From NCBI RefSeq assembly GCF_016097555.1, contig NC_054706.1, forward strand, positions 54,582,009 to 54,646,008: a stretch of 64,000 nucleotides of DNA, written 5' to 3'. Positions within the stretch are counted from its first letter, which is position 1; each line of letters opens with the position of its first letter. This document shows positions 55,354-64,000 of this stretch, piece after piece. The stretch is from Gigantopelta aegis (taxonomy: Eukaryota > Mollusca > Gastropoda > Neomphalida > Peltospiridae). The notes under the pieces are model-generated. The model ran no database searches. It saw nothing but the letters and a program-made list of their open reading frames with translations, and was not told the DNA's origin. A program made the translations under genes and the position numbers.

Positions 55354-55847
55354 CTAAAATAAAACAAAGCATAATTCACAATACACTATGACATCTTGAT
55401 ATATTTGTGGTTTGAAAATGTGTAATACATGCTCATAAATATTAAATGTGGTTCACTTCGATCATGAATTTCTATTTTAAAAACCAATAAATGTTAAAAA
55501 AAAATATTATAATATTTTTTTTATCATTATACAGCAATATAGAAATAAACCAATATACAAATGAAAATGCAAATATTTAATCTTATGGAGTTTTTGTACA
55601 ACGGTACAAATATTTTTTTACATAAGATAATTTAAAAAAAATTGTGCTTTTTTGCAGTGATGGGAGTCCATAAATGGTTCATATTACTTGAAAAACTGTA
55701 ATAGGGAAAGAAACATCTGAATTAAAAACAAAGTGATATTTGTTATTTGTAAAGCAAACAATAATTTTAATGGAAGTCAAGAAGAATGTAAATGTGAATA
55801 TAAATGATCCATTGCTGCTAAATGTATAGCAATATAAAATGGCATAC

Positions 55848-55928
55848 CTGATACATTTTGTAATATTGATTGTATACTTCTCAAAATGATATCATGGGGC
55901 CGTTTGCCGTTGTAATCAATCAACCAAT
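55848..55928 (-). CDS. Locus B D-W exon (81 bp, phase 1-1)
   Basis: CATTTTAG|AT and TCAG|GTATGC on the - strand. Reading D-WLIDYNGKRPHDIILRSI then QSILQNVS-G. Same D-W ... G frame as 47933. No cysteine. Confidence 0.6.
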
Positions 55929-56170
55929 CTAAAATGAAAAAGAGAAATAAAACTAAAAATACCCTTCTTTTTCATTCACTTTATATCTCATGATACATCT
56001 ACACCTATTTCCTCCACACTGCTCCAAGGCAAAAAACCCAAGCTATACATCATCCCTGAAATGAGTTTTAATATATTCCGACACCAGTACAGCCCCAACG
56101 CGCAAGAATAAAAGTACACGAGATTGCATTTGCATGTACAACATGGATAACTGTGAAATAGTTCAAAAGT

Positions 56171-56408
56171 CTGTTTTGTTTAACGACCCCTCTAGAGCAC
56201 ATTGATTTATTAATCATTGGCAAGTGGATGTCAAACAATTGGTAATTTTGACATATAATCCAAGAAAGGAAACCCACCACATTTTCCCACTAGTAGCAAG
56301 GGATCTTTTATATGCACCATCCCACAGATAGGATAGCACATACCACAGCCTTTGACATACCACAGCCTTTGACATACCAGTCGTCGTGCATTAGCTGGAG
56401 TGAGAACT
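56171..56408 (-). repeat. SINE, tail type B, head missing
   Basis: GTTTTGTTTAACGACCCCTC through GTCGTGCATTAGCTGGAGTG. A 17-bp segment (ACATACCACAGCCTTTG type) is tandemly doubled at 56345-56375. Confidence 0.9.
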
Positions 56409-56675
56409 GTGAAATAGAAAGTTTCAGTACTTGAGAAAGAAACAGGAGGGTCGCAACATCTGGTCCACATTTTTGTTTCATTGTTTACTACTTTCTACTT
56501 ATTGATCTAACTCAACCTAAAGTGGTTATAAGTCAGTTATATCAACACATACTTGGTGTACTGACGAAAAATTTGATTGTGATAAACCACTAAGCAATAA
56601 TTTGTTTAACACAAATGCCAACGTGTTTTTTTATGTCATTAAATAGTTATCCATCCACAACCCAGTACATGGTGT

Positions 56676-57000
56676 GACGTGTGCGTGACGTGTGTGTGTG
56701 TGTGCGTGTCTGTGTGTGCGTCTGTGTCTCCCTGTGTGTGTGTTGTGTGGTGTGGTGTGGGTGTGTAGTGTGTGCATGAATGCGAGTGTGTGTGGGTGTG
56801 GGGGGTGTCTGTGTGTGTGTGGTGTGTGTGTGTGCATGTGTAAGTGTGTCTATGTGTGTGTGTGTCTGTGTGTATGTATGTGTTGCGTGTGTATGGTGTG
56901 GTGTGTGTGTAGTGTGTGAGTATGAGTGTGTGGTGCGTGTGTGTGTGTGCATGCATGTGCGTGTGCATGCGCGCGCGCGTCTGTTCATGTATGGTGTGTG
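56676..57000. repeat. GT-rich low-complexity tract
   Basis: About 320 bp of irregular (GT)n with GGTGTG, GTGCGT and CATGTG variants. Long open frames on both strands (C/V or H/T rich) are artefacts. Confidence 0.95.
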
Positions 57001-57128
57001 TATTTATACATATGTATGCATGTAATGAACGTGTGTGTATAGACACAAAAAGACTGATATTAAATAAACACACTGAAAACTTATTTCTAAAACATTTGAA
57101 ACAAAAAATTAGTAAACTATCTACTTAC

Positions 57129-57239
57129 ATGAATTCCATATTTTACTATTATTAATTTCAACATGGCTGTCAATGAGGCTTTTTTTAAAACACACCACAC
57201 TCTGAGAATCATTGACATATAGAGGTCCTGCCCTATATT
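57129..57239 (-). CDS. Locus B E-first exon (111 bp, phase 1-1)
   Basis: GTTGTTTCAG|AA and TCAT|GTAAGT on the - strand. Reading E-YRAGPLYVNDSQSVVCFKK then SLIDSHVEINNSKIWNS-C. Paralogue of the 52903-52793 exon with identical length. It ends on a split TGT cysteine. Confidence 0.65.
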
Positions 57240-57300
57240 CTGAAACAACAACATAAATAAACAAACATTAGTCAACACGGAGAATACTAAACTAGCTTAC

Positions 57301-57346
57301 CTGTTATAACATTTTTATGAAACAATTAAGTGAACAGTTTCGGAAT
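57301..57346 (-). pseudogene. Possible decayed D-first exon
   Basis: Strong acceptor TTCTCTTGTCAG and donor GTAAGC enclose only 46 bp, not a multiple of three. Phase 1 reading D-SETVHLIVS hits a stop. Looks like a remnant of the D-first class between 58035 and 57239. Confidence 0.35.
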
Positions 57347-57394
57347 CTGACAAGAGAAAGCTTAAAAGTCACAATGCTTTGTTGTTTGTTTGCC

Positions 57395-57875
57395 ATGTCG
57401 GAACTTCACTTTCATTCATATAATGTTTAGATTCATGAGTCAGATTACACGTTACGAGATATGATCTACAGATATTTACAGGAATGTTTTTTTACTTATT
57501 TGTTTGATAAACATGAAACAGTATATTTTCATAAGCAGCGACTTTAGTAGCATAGAAAAATAGTTATTTTCTAATGCAACCACAGTTGTATTATTTTGTA
57601 CTGGAAACATTATGTAATGTGCATAAGACTATATGATGTAATGGCTGATGGCTTTCTTCTAGACTGCAGAGGAATTATTTCATTAAAAATCAGTTAAAAC
57701 TGACACTGGGTAATAAAGAGAATAACCAACTAACTATGACGAGTTACGAATTATCTGTCCCTTATGAATGAATGTTGTAAAACCCTCACAAAAGGCACAA
57801 GTTTACAACATTCATTCACTCAGGACAGATAATTCATAATTCCTCGTAGCTCGTTAGTTATTCTCTAAACAAGAC
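57395..57875 (-). mobile_element. Hairpin element H2, copy 2 (inverted)
   Basis: Opposite-strand match to 51235-51840 (GGAACTTCACTTTCATTCAT, ATTTTCATAAGCAGC, hairpin GAATAACCAACTAACTATGA / CTCGTTAGTTATTCTC). Its loop differs from copy 1 by an added CCCTCACAAAAGGCACAAG. Confidence 0.8.
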
Positions 57876-57954
57876 AGTATTGGGAAACATTCAAGTCAAA
57901 CTTATTATACCAGTTGTAATATTAATTTACATCATTATAAATATATGAATGTAC

Positions 57955-58035
57955 CTGAAATACTTCGACCAATTGTAATTAGATAGTCACCTGGAATTTT
58001 CAAGTATAATCTTTGTTCAAACATGAAAAAAGCAC
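57955..58035 (-). CDS. Locus B G-first exon (81 bp, phase 1-1)
   Basis: CTTTATTTCAG|GT and TCAG|GTACAT on the - strand. Reading G-AFFMFEQRLYLKIPGDYLI then TIGRSIS-G. Same length as 55928-55848 and also ends S-G. Hydrophobic but with charges, no clear membrane span. Confidence 0.6.
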
Positions 58036-58564
58036 CTGAAATAAAGAAAAAAAAGAGTAAAATGTATATATGCATATGTGTGTGCGTGCGTGTGTTTCTA
58101 TCTATATATTTCTATTACTCCTGTTTTTGTACACATCAACCTAGCAAGGCCAGTGGTTGCAAAACAAGGCGTCGCATGCGACGTTTACTACCCTCATTTC
58201 CGACGTCTATTTTTGCCACAGTTGCTTAGACTCCAGTTCATATTTTCTTGGTTCTTGTCTGAATGTAGAGCTCGGTTTCTATTTGTTAATTTCATCAGGA
58301 AAACTTTGAGTTTCCCACGAATACAACGTCCATTATTGCTCATTGCCTTTGTTTTTAAAATATATTTTGTTTTGATTCATGAGCAGAGTAGACCCAGTGA
58401 GTTTCTGCGACCGCGGAAAACGGACGGAATTCCCATTGTGAAACGGAATTTACATTTGGAAACGGAATTACAATTTCCGCGAAGTTAAAAATTATTAATT
58501 TATTATTTTACTATTGCCACACGCTGTAAAACTGACGATTGACCTGTAAGCAGTACTATTAGTA

Positions 58565-58960
58565 TTGGCAAATGCTAGACTGGATTATGCGCTTCACGGT
58601 AAACCAAATGGTCACATTGGGAACCAATCAAATACTTCGCGAACATTGGCGAAACGTTTGCTGACTGAACTTGGGGCTGGTTTACTGCTTATTCTGTTGC
58701 GCCTGCGCAGATGGGACAGGTTTTTTTCCAGGAGTAAGTTTAGCCAGCGGTTTGTCGCTAACTCTTGTCTTGGAAGACAGATTTTTACGCTACACATTAA
58801 ACCGAATGACCATTTCGGGAACCACCAGTCAAAATATGTTTGTAAATGTTTAGCAAAAAATGGCTGGCTGAACGTTGCAGTGTTACTTTATTTCCGCTGT
58901 GTCATGCGCATACTTCAATTTGCAGGCGTTCAACTGTCAGAGATGATAAAATAAATGTTT
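58565..58960 (+). repeat. Dispersed repeat R4, longest copy
   Basis: CACGGTAAACCAAATGGTCA, TCAAATACTTCGCGAAC and CCAGCGGTTTGTCGCTAACT recur at 0.56, 9.46 and 49.29 kb. The open frame across it is not supported as coding. Confidence 0.65.
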
Positions 58961-58969
58961 ACCTTTTTT

Positions 58970-59490
58970 GAACCCTAAGCCCCGTTGAATACAGCAGTGC
59001 ACTTAATTGTTGGACAATCATGCCTGATGTAGTTATTATAATTGTAGTCTTTGCTCCTGATGTGATTTTTCGCTACTAATATGTAGGCTTACTTTGATTT
59101 AATGACAAATAGCGACGCATGTCGACGCCAGTCAATTTTCGGACCCTTTAATTTGTCACAACTTGTGTTAGTTCAACTGTTAATTACATATTGTAGTCTG
59201 AAACGGAAATGAAATGGAATTTACAAAAACATGAAATGGAAAATAGCTCTTTTTTAATGGAAAACCACTGAGTCATACTTGTTCTATTCATGGGCCAACA
59301 ATTTCACCAACTATATGCATTACAAATGAACTACATTGCACACTTCTGTGGTAACAGACTCCGGCCCAGAGAGACACCCCCCCCCCCCATCCCCCGCGTG
59401 CCCCAATTATTGAGTGACTGTAGCTCTCGATAAACCCCCAAATCCTACTCTGTCAGTTCCAACGCCTACTAGTACTTCGTTTTGCAACCG
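58970..59490. other. No gene seen
   Basis: Spacer between R4 and the inner edge of inverted arm 2, with a C-rich tract at 59378-59390. Confidence 0.45.
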
Positions 59491-59663
59491 CTGAAGGCTT
59501 TTGCAGTATGACATTTGTACAAGATATGTGACATCATTCTTTGTTAAGCACTAGCTACATTTTGTCACATTAAAATGGTGTTTATAAACTATATAATTCC
59601 TAAATATACACATTTTGTATCGTTATCGTGACACAAAACCTTATTTGTATACACTGTACTGAA

Positions 59664-60563
59664 GTGTCTGATTCAAAGAGCATGTTTATTGAAAATCTAG
59701 TCTGAAATACTCAAGTCAAGTCAGGCTTATATGTCACACGACCTATAATTTTGATCAGTGACCGAAATATAGAAATTTATCTCGTCATAATGTCTCACTT
59801 AGTTTAGGCCAAAACAACACACCGAAACTGGGTCTGGGGAGTCTGATGCTGTCAAAATACAGATCATGCTCTATCTATATCATTTACTGCCAGATATGTA
59901 CATGTAGTTTGTGCCAGCAAAGATGAGGTGTGTTTTGTCACATTTAGTTCAGGGTGTTTCCTTTTCAAATGGTACCATATATTCACCAGACCCAGACACA
60001 TCTCCAGTGTGTTTTGGGCCCAATTTCTACAATTTAAGTTATAATTTGTAAGTTATACATTATATTATATTGATATTCAAAATACCTAAAATAAACCAAG
60101 ATTTATTTTTTAATCTTTTTGTTGTGAGCATGTGCAAAATGTTTTGCCAAACCTACATGTAATTAGACTTAACCAAAAAAATAACCTTAACCAGGGGTGC
60201 AGAAATTAAAAATATTTCACTAGCTCCCTGGACTAGAACCAACCAAAATTTACTAGCCAGCCAGACTTTCTACTAGTCCATCAGCCAATAGAATATATTA
60301 TTGTTTAACAATATTATAATATACTCTGTCTTCACTTTAAATAATATATATATATTCTTTCTTATTTTTTGACACAAAAATAAGGACACTTGGTAAGTGA
60401 TTAACATCATGTAGTAAACAAAAACAAGACCCAAACCTTGACTGACAAATCAATACATTTTGAAATACTCTGGCAAATATTAAGTTTTTCAATTTTCTTT
60501 TATACAGATTTACAAAATTCAACAGACATCCCAAAAGTGTTTAACAAAACAATCTATTCAGAA
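59664..60563. other. 900-bp segment present only in arm 2
   Basis: Lies between TGTACTGAA and CAGAACACACC, which are adjacent in arm 1. Either an insertion here or a deletion there. No coding signal; CTGGACTAGAACCAACC and ACTAGTCCATCAGCCAATAG near 60225-60295 hint at a repeat. Confidence 0.6.
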
Positions 60564-60698
60564 CACACCACAGATTCAATGCAAAAAACTAAATATATAT
60601 CTAAAAAATTAAATTACAGTCAGTCAGAAAAAGACAGATCACCCGTTGGACTGGTCAGAATTTTTACTAGCATTTGGCAATCAGGCGAGTACTTTCTG

Positions 60699-61029
60699 GT
60701 GGCAGGACGTTGCCCAATGGTAAAGCGTTCACTTAATTTGCGGTCGGTCTAGGATCAATCCCCATCGGTGGACCCATTGGGTTATTTCTCGTTCCAGCCA
60801 GTGCTCCACAACTGGTGTAACAAAGGCTGTGGTATGTACTATCCTGTCTGTGGGATGGTGCATATAAAAGATCCCTTACTGCTAATCAAAAAGAGTAGCC
60901 CATGAAGTGGCAGCGGTGTATTTCCTCTCTCAGTATCTGCATGGTCCTTAACCATATGTCCGACGCTATATAACCGTAAATAACATGTGTTGAGTGCGTT
61001 GTTAAATTAAAAACATAAATAAATTAAAA
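60699..61029 (+). repeat. SINE, full length, tail type A, 11-bp TSD
   Basis: AGTACTTTCTG flanks at 60688-60698 and 61030-61040. Same ancestral insertion as 39203-39510 in arm 1. Confidence 0.95.
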
Positions 61030-61081
61030 AGTACTTTCTGCAGCTCTGTTAACTAACAAAATAAGCAAAATATTCACTCAT

Positions 61082-61171
61082 GTGTAAGCACTTTTTTGAA
61101 AATATCTCTGTATACTGTAACATTTTTATTAGAATAAAGATTGTTTTTCACCAACATTAAAATGGAGTTTT
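61082..61171 (-). pseudogene. Locus B E-first exon with lost donor, arm 2
   Basis: Partner of 39041-39130, also 90 bp and open: E-NSILMLVKNNLYSNKNVTV then YRDIFKKVLT. The acceptor is intact, but the donor reads ATGAGT where arm 1 has GTGAGT. It probably cannot be spliced normally, unless another GT is used. Confidence 0.65.
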
Positions 61172-61499
61172 CTGAAATAGAAACATATAATTAATAGTTA
61201 GGGTTGTGATTTGAGGAAAGTTAGTTATAGAATAATGTACACAACTAACAAAATAAAAAAGAACTTAATTTATTCAATTTATTATTAAAAAAAATTGAGA
61301 CTATTTTTAAAAATTATTATTCCTTTTATTTTCCTTGTTATAAAAATGTCATACAGAGGTTTTTCTTCACCCATGTGATGAGTTGTTTCTCTCATGTTTA
61401 TGAAGTTTAGTGTTCATGGCTCAAGATAAAAAGTATTCAAATGCCACCACCATGATACACTATATTTAGCAAATATCATATTTTACTGTTGGTTTATAT

Positions 61500-62330
61500 T
61501 AAAATTTTATTCCTGATATATATACATGTATATATATATATGGCATATCTGTAATATTATTAACTTATAAAGTTGTTTGAAATGATGTAACATCATGTAG
61601 AATTTCAATATTGTACATGTTTGAGTTACTGTGTTGGAAAAAGGAAGCATGCTTTTGATGGTTGGCATCTACTTATATATTAATAATGAATTGATCATAG
61701 TTTCACTGTACTTTATTTGCCTGGTAGACTATGATCACCAACCTCATTACACTCCAACCCTTGTCATCATTACATTTAACATTAATGACATTCTTTGAGC
61801 TGAAGTATGTATGACATTGTACTCTTACGACCATTGGTTATCAAAAAATCACAAAAAATAATCTGACATAATTCCTCAAATTCACAGATATTGTCACAAA
61901 TAAATGTTTAAAGTTGTGAAAAGTTAGTTGAAATTCTTTCCTGGACAGGAGATCTGGCACAAATCTGAACTCGTGCCCAGGATGGACGTGCCTAAACCTT
62001 CAGTGCATATGGGCACGTTAACAGAGTTTTCCTTCCTTAGTTCAAAATGTATGGTAGTGTTGATAAAACAGAAACATTGCTTTACTCACAAATGGGCTTG
62101 TCGTGTTTAAGGGCAACAGTCTTTCAAATGCATTTTGTTACCAAAAAAAACCCCACACAGATATTTCATCATACTAACAAACGAAACATCAATACAGAAC
62201 ATTCTACTGGAAATTGAAAATCATCTCATTGGTCGTTTGAAGAATTACATTAAATAAATGCCAGTACTAGAGTGGTTTAATAGCTAATGGTCAAAATAAC
62301 CAAACGAAGAAACTTCTCTGTTATCAGACT
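61500..62330. other. No gene seen
   Basis: Arm 2-only sequence, AT-rich. The phrase GATGGACGTGCCTAAACCTT near 61980 echoes GGGCGTGCCTGAACCTTAGT at 361, so it may be a diverged dispersed repeat. Confidence 0.35.
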
Positions 62331-62336
62331 GCTTAC

Positions 62337-62405
62337 CTCTGTCATAATCTCTCCAACGAACAACACTCCCTGGTGGGTGATGAAAATGTTTCTTGTATTC
62401 AACAT
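62337..62405 (-). CDS. Locus B HF-PPGSVV exon (69 bp, phase 1-1)
   Basis: TTTATTTTAG|AT and AGAG|GTAAGC on the - strand. Reading D-VEYKKHFHHPPGSVVRWRD then YDR-G. It shares HF-x-x-PPGSVV with the locus A unit C exon (31472) and HF with the unit A and B exons, so loci A and B are paralogous. It lacks the cysteine of the A exons. Confidence 0.65.
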
Positions 62406-62573
62406 CTAAAATAAATGAAATGTTTTAAAATTCTAATCATACTGACATTTTGAACTGAAAGCCAAAGGCATAGCATGTGTATTAGGGCTTAAGCTGGACA
62501 ACAAAACTAATTATTATAATTACGGTAAGTCCATGTAATTAATCTACTGTATAGCCATGCCACATGGATATAT

Positions 62574-62950
62574 AGAGGATACTCCCCGAGTGTCTTGTGA
62601 TATCATAATTTATCAGCACGAGTTGATAAAAGTATGAAATCTGAGCATTGCCGAGGATTTTATACTTTTATCAACTAGTGCTGATAAATTATGATATCAC
62701 AAGACACAAGGGGGTATTCTTTTTATCATCCATTATCATTCTTTTCATTTGCGACAATTGTAAACAACGTCAGTAATGTGGGTTGAATGTCAGCGGTAGA
62801 CTCGTTAACTAGCAGAACAGCAGTGGCGTGACGTCACTAATGGTAGGTTTAGTGCTGAAACAAACACACAGTGATGTAACAAAACATTTGTCTTGTGATT
62901 AAAATTTGACCAATCAGGAGATATCGCAAATTATAGTGCCAGCGATATCT
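62574..62950. mobile_element. Hairpin element H3
   Basis: TCTTGTGATATCATAATTTA, TCAGCACGAGTTGATAAAAG pair with their complements up to 62706, around GAGCATTGCCGAGG. A second palindrome GGAGATATCGC / GCGATATCTCC lies at 62917-62953. Both flanks carry TTTATCATCCATTA / TAATGGATGATAAA. Same design as H1 and H2 but a different sequence. Confidence 0.75.
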
Positions 62951-63442
62951 CCTATAAAAGCCTTTAATGGATGATAAATATAGTGTGATCTGTAAATGTG
63001 GCAATTCATTAAATAAATAATTAAAAAACCAAAAAAAAACCCAACACCAACCACAAAAAACTAATGAGCTATTTTGCGAGTTTTGTAAAAAAATCTTTCG
63101 TCAAATGCTAGTTTCAGTTGGCCAAATAAAATATAACCAAATTTGTAAAAGAAATCTAATAGGAGATGGTCTGTATGAATTACAAATATGTGCAAGCAGG
63201 TGAACGGATTAAATAAATAGCAAGCTGTTCAAATCAGTGGTAGATCTACAAATGATACACAATTTTCAAATTAGTTTTGGGGACAATTATTGCATTTCTG
63301 GATTTAATTTGGCAAACTCTGCATCACGTAATATATAATAATTATATTCTTTACTAAAATTATATCTAAATACTATAATATGTAAGTCCTTTTTAACATC
63401 ATTTCTCCACTTTTGATCTGCACTGCAAACACCCAGTTTAGA

Positions 63443-63561
63443 AAGTTTGTTTGCAAACAACATTACTGAATATAGCAGAGTGCACTGCAGCAATTATAAC
63501 AAAACCATTTGCCTTCTTTCAGGGGACAAAAATTTGTGTTCGTCTGAAGTAATGTACAATG
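63443..63561 (-). repeat. Single copies of the 81-bp and 37-bp units
   Basis: GTTTGCAAACAACATTACTG and AGTGCACTGCAGCAATTATA match one 81-bp unit; TTCGTCTGAAGTAATGTAC matches one 37-bp unit. This is the unamplified state. Confidence 0.9.
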
Positions 63562-63655
63562 TCCAAATTAATCAATGTTTTCTGTAATCCTACTGTTGAA
63601 GACTCATATGCAAAAAGAATTAAATTTTTTCAAAAAAATCCCACGAAATACTTAC

Positions 63656-63736
63656 ATTTCAAAATATACTTCAATGCAATAACTGCATAAAGTCCGACCA
63701 AGTTTCTTGAAGAACACTTAATCATCACAGAGTTTT
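63656..63736 (-). CDS. Locus B E-first exon (81 bp, phase 1-1)
   Basis: GTTCTGATTTCAG|AA and AAAT|GTAAGT on the - strand. Reading E-NSVMIKCSSRNLVGLYAVI then ALKYILK-C. Intact partner of the broken exon at 33929 in arm 1. Begins E-N-S like 39041 and 61171. Furthest upstream locus B exon in the window. Confidence 0.6.
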
Positions 63737-64000
63737 CTGAAATCAGAACACACAATTAATATATTCTAACAATATGGCACCCCATGGCTCATAAACAGCC
63801 TAAAATAAATAGGGGCCACAATTCAGGGCAGTTAATATAAGACCTTTTGAAGCTTGACAAAAATGGCAACTTTCCACCATGCAGAAAGGACACTTTTTTT
63901 ATATTTTTTTCCCCAAGCAAATGTTCCCAAGGTCTACCACACCCAACCTGCTATGCATGGCCCTGCATTCCCAATAAAGCTTTACAGATTTTCGTATTCA

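Larger units (their letters stand above)
59494..64000 (-). repeat. Inverted duplication, arm 2 (continues past the window)
   Basis: Reverse complement of arm 1. It has the empty sites for the Tc1 and 477-bp insertions and single copies of the 37- and 81-bp repeats. Its own extra segments are 59664-60563 and most of 61500-63225. Confidence 0.9.

Noticed and set aside
56639..57073. Long frames rich in His/Thr or Cys/Val
   Set aside because: Produced by an irregular (GT)n tract, open in several frames on both strands.
58078..58488. 136-codon + strand frame
   Set aside because: F/L/R-rich, no family, no flanking splice sites of the kind seen here, and not repeated; judged chance.

Overview
The window looks like AT-rich nuclear DNA of a marine mollusc, most likely a gastropod. 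The reasons are spliceosomal-type exon borders, no operons, and dense tRNA-derived SINEs (box A and box B) of a kind I associate with gastropod genomes. It also holds a Tc1/mariner transposase, jockey-like reverse-transcriptase scraps, many small inverted-repeat elements, microsatellites and one 200-N assembly gap. I recognise no conserved housekeeping gene. Most of the short open frames are chance or repeat-derived.

The main coding signal is two loci made of tiny exons. Almost every one starts after an AG, ends before a GT, is a multiple of three long, and has phase 1 at both ends (39 to 111 bp, usually opening with a split GAT, GAA or GGT codon). Locus A is on the + strand, from about 9.97 kb or earlier to 42.9 kb. 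Locus B is on the - strand, from beyond 64 kb down to a repeat-coded terminal exon near 47.5 kb. The two converge. Locus A contains a two-exon module (acidic DxxxDxEDE exon, then a C-x-EHF exon) in at least three tandem units: unit A 19.97-23.91 kb, unit B 23.91-28.24 kb, and a diverged unit C with exons at 29.33 and 31.47 kb. Between units A and B the exons differ about four times more than their flanking introns, mostly by amino-acid changes. Locus B alternates D/G-first and E-first exons. I cannot assign a function to either locus.

A large inverted duplication pairs 32.2-40.3 kb with 64.0-59.5 kb. It acts as a natural before/after experiment. One arm has a Tc1 element (32.3-33.8 kb), a 477-bp insertion with an 8-bp target duplication, and an eight-copy 81-bp array. 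The other arm has the empty sites and a single 81-bp unit. Each arm has lost the splice donor of a different exon. A nearly identical 1.18-kb direct duplication (40.57-41.75 and 42.65-43.83 kb) begins right at the N gap and may be an assembly artefact.

Layout: 0-10 kb is SINEs, an element with 402-bp terminal inverted repeats and 9-bp target duplications carrying a helicase exon (4.29-6.49 kb), and a 53-bp minisatellite (7.3-8.2 kb). 10-20 kb is candidate first exons, SINEs, a piggyBac-like MITE and a box-A array. 20-32 kb is the tandem exon units. 32-40 kb is arm 1, with a pogo/Tigger-like element and a MITE nested in it. 40-47 kb is the direct duplication, jockey scraps and a hAT-like element. 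47-59.5 kb is locus B exons among hairpin elements and minisatellites. 59.5-64 kb is arm 2.
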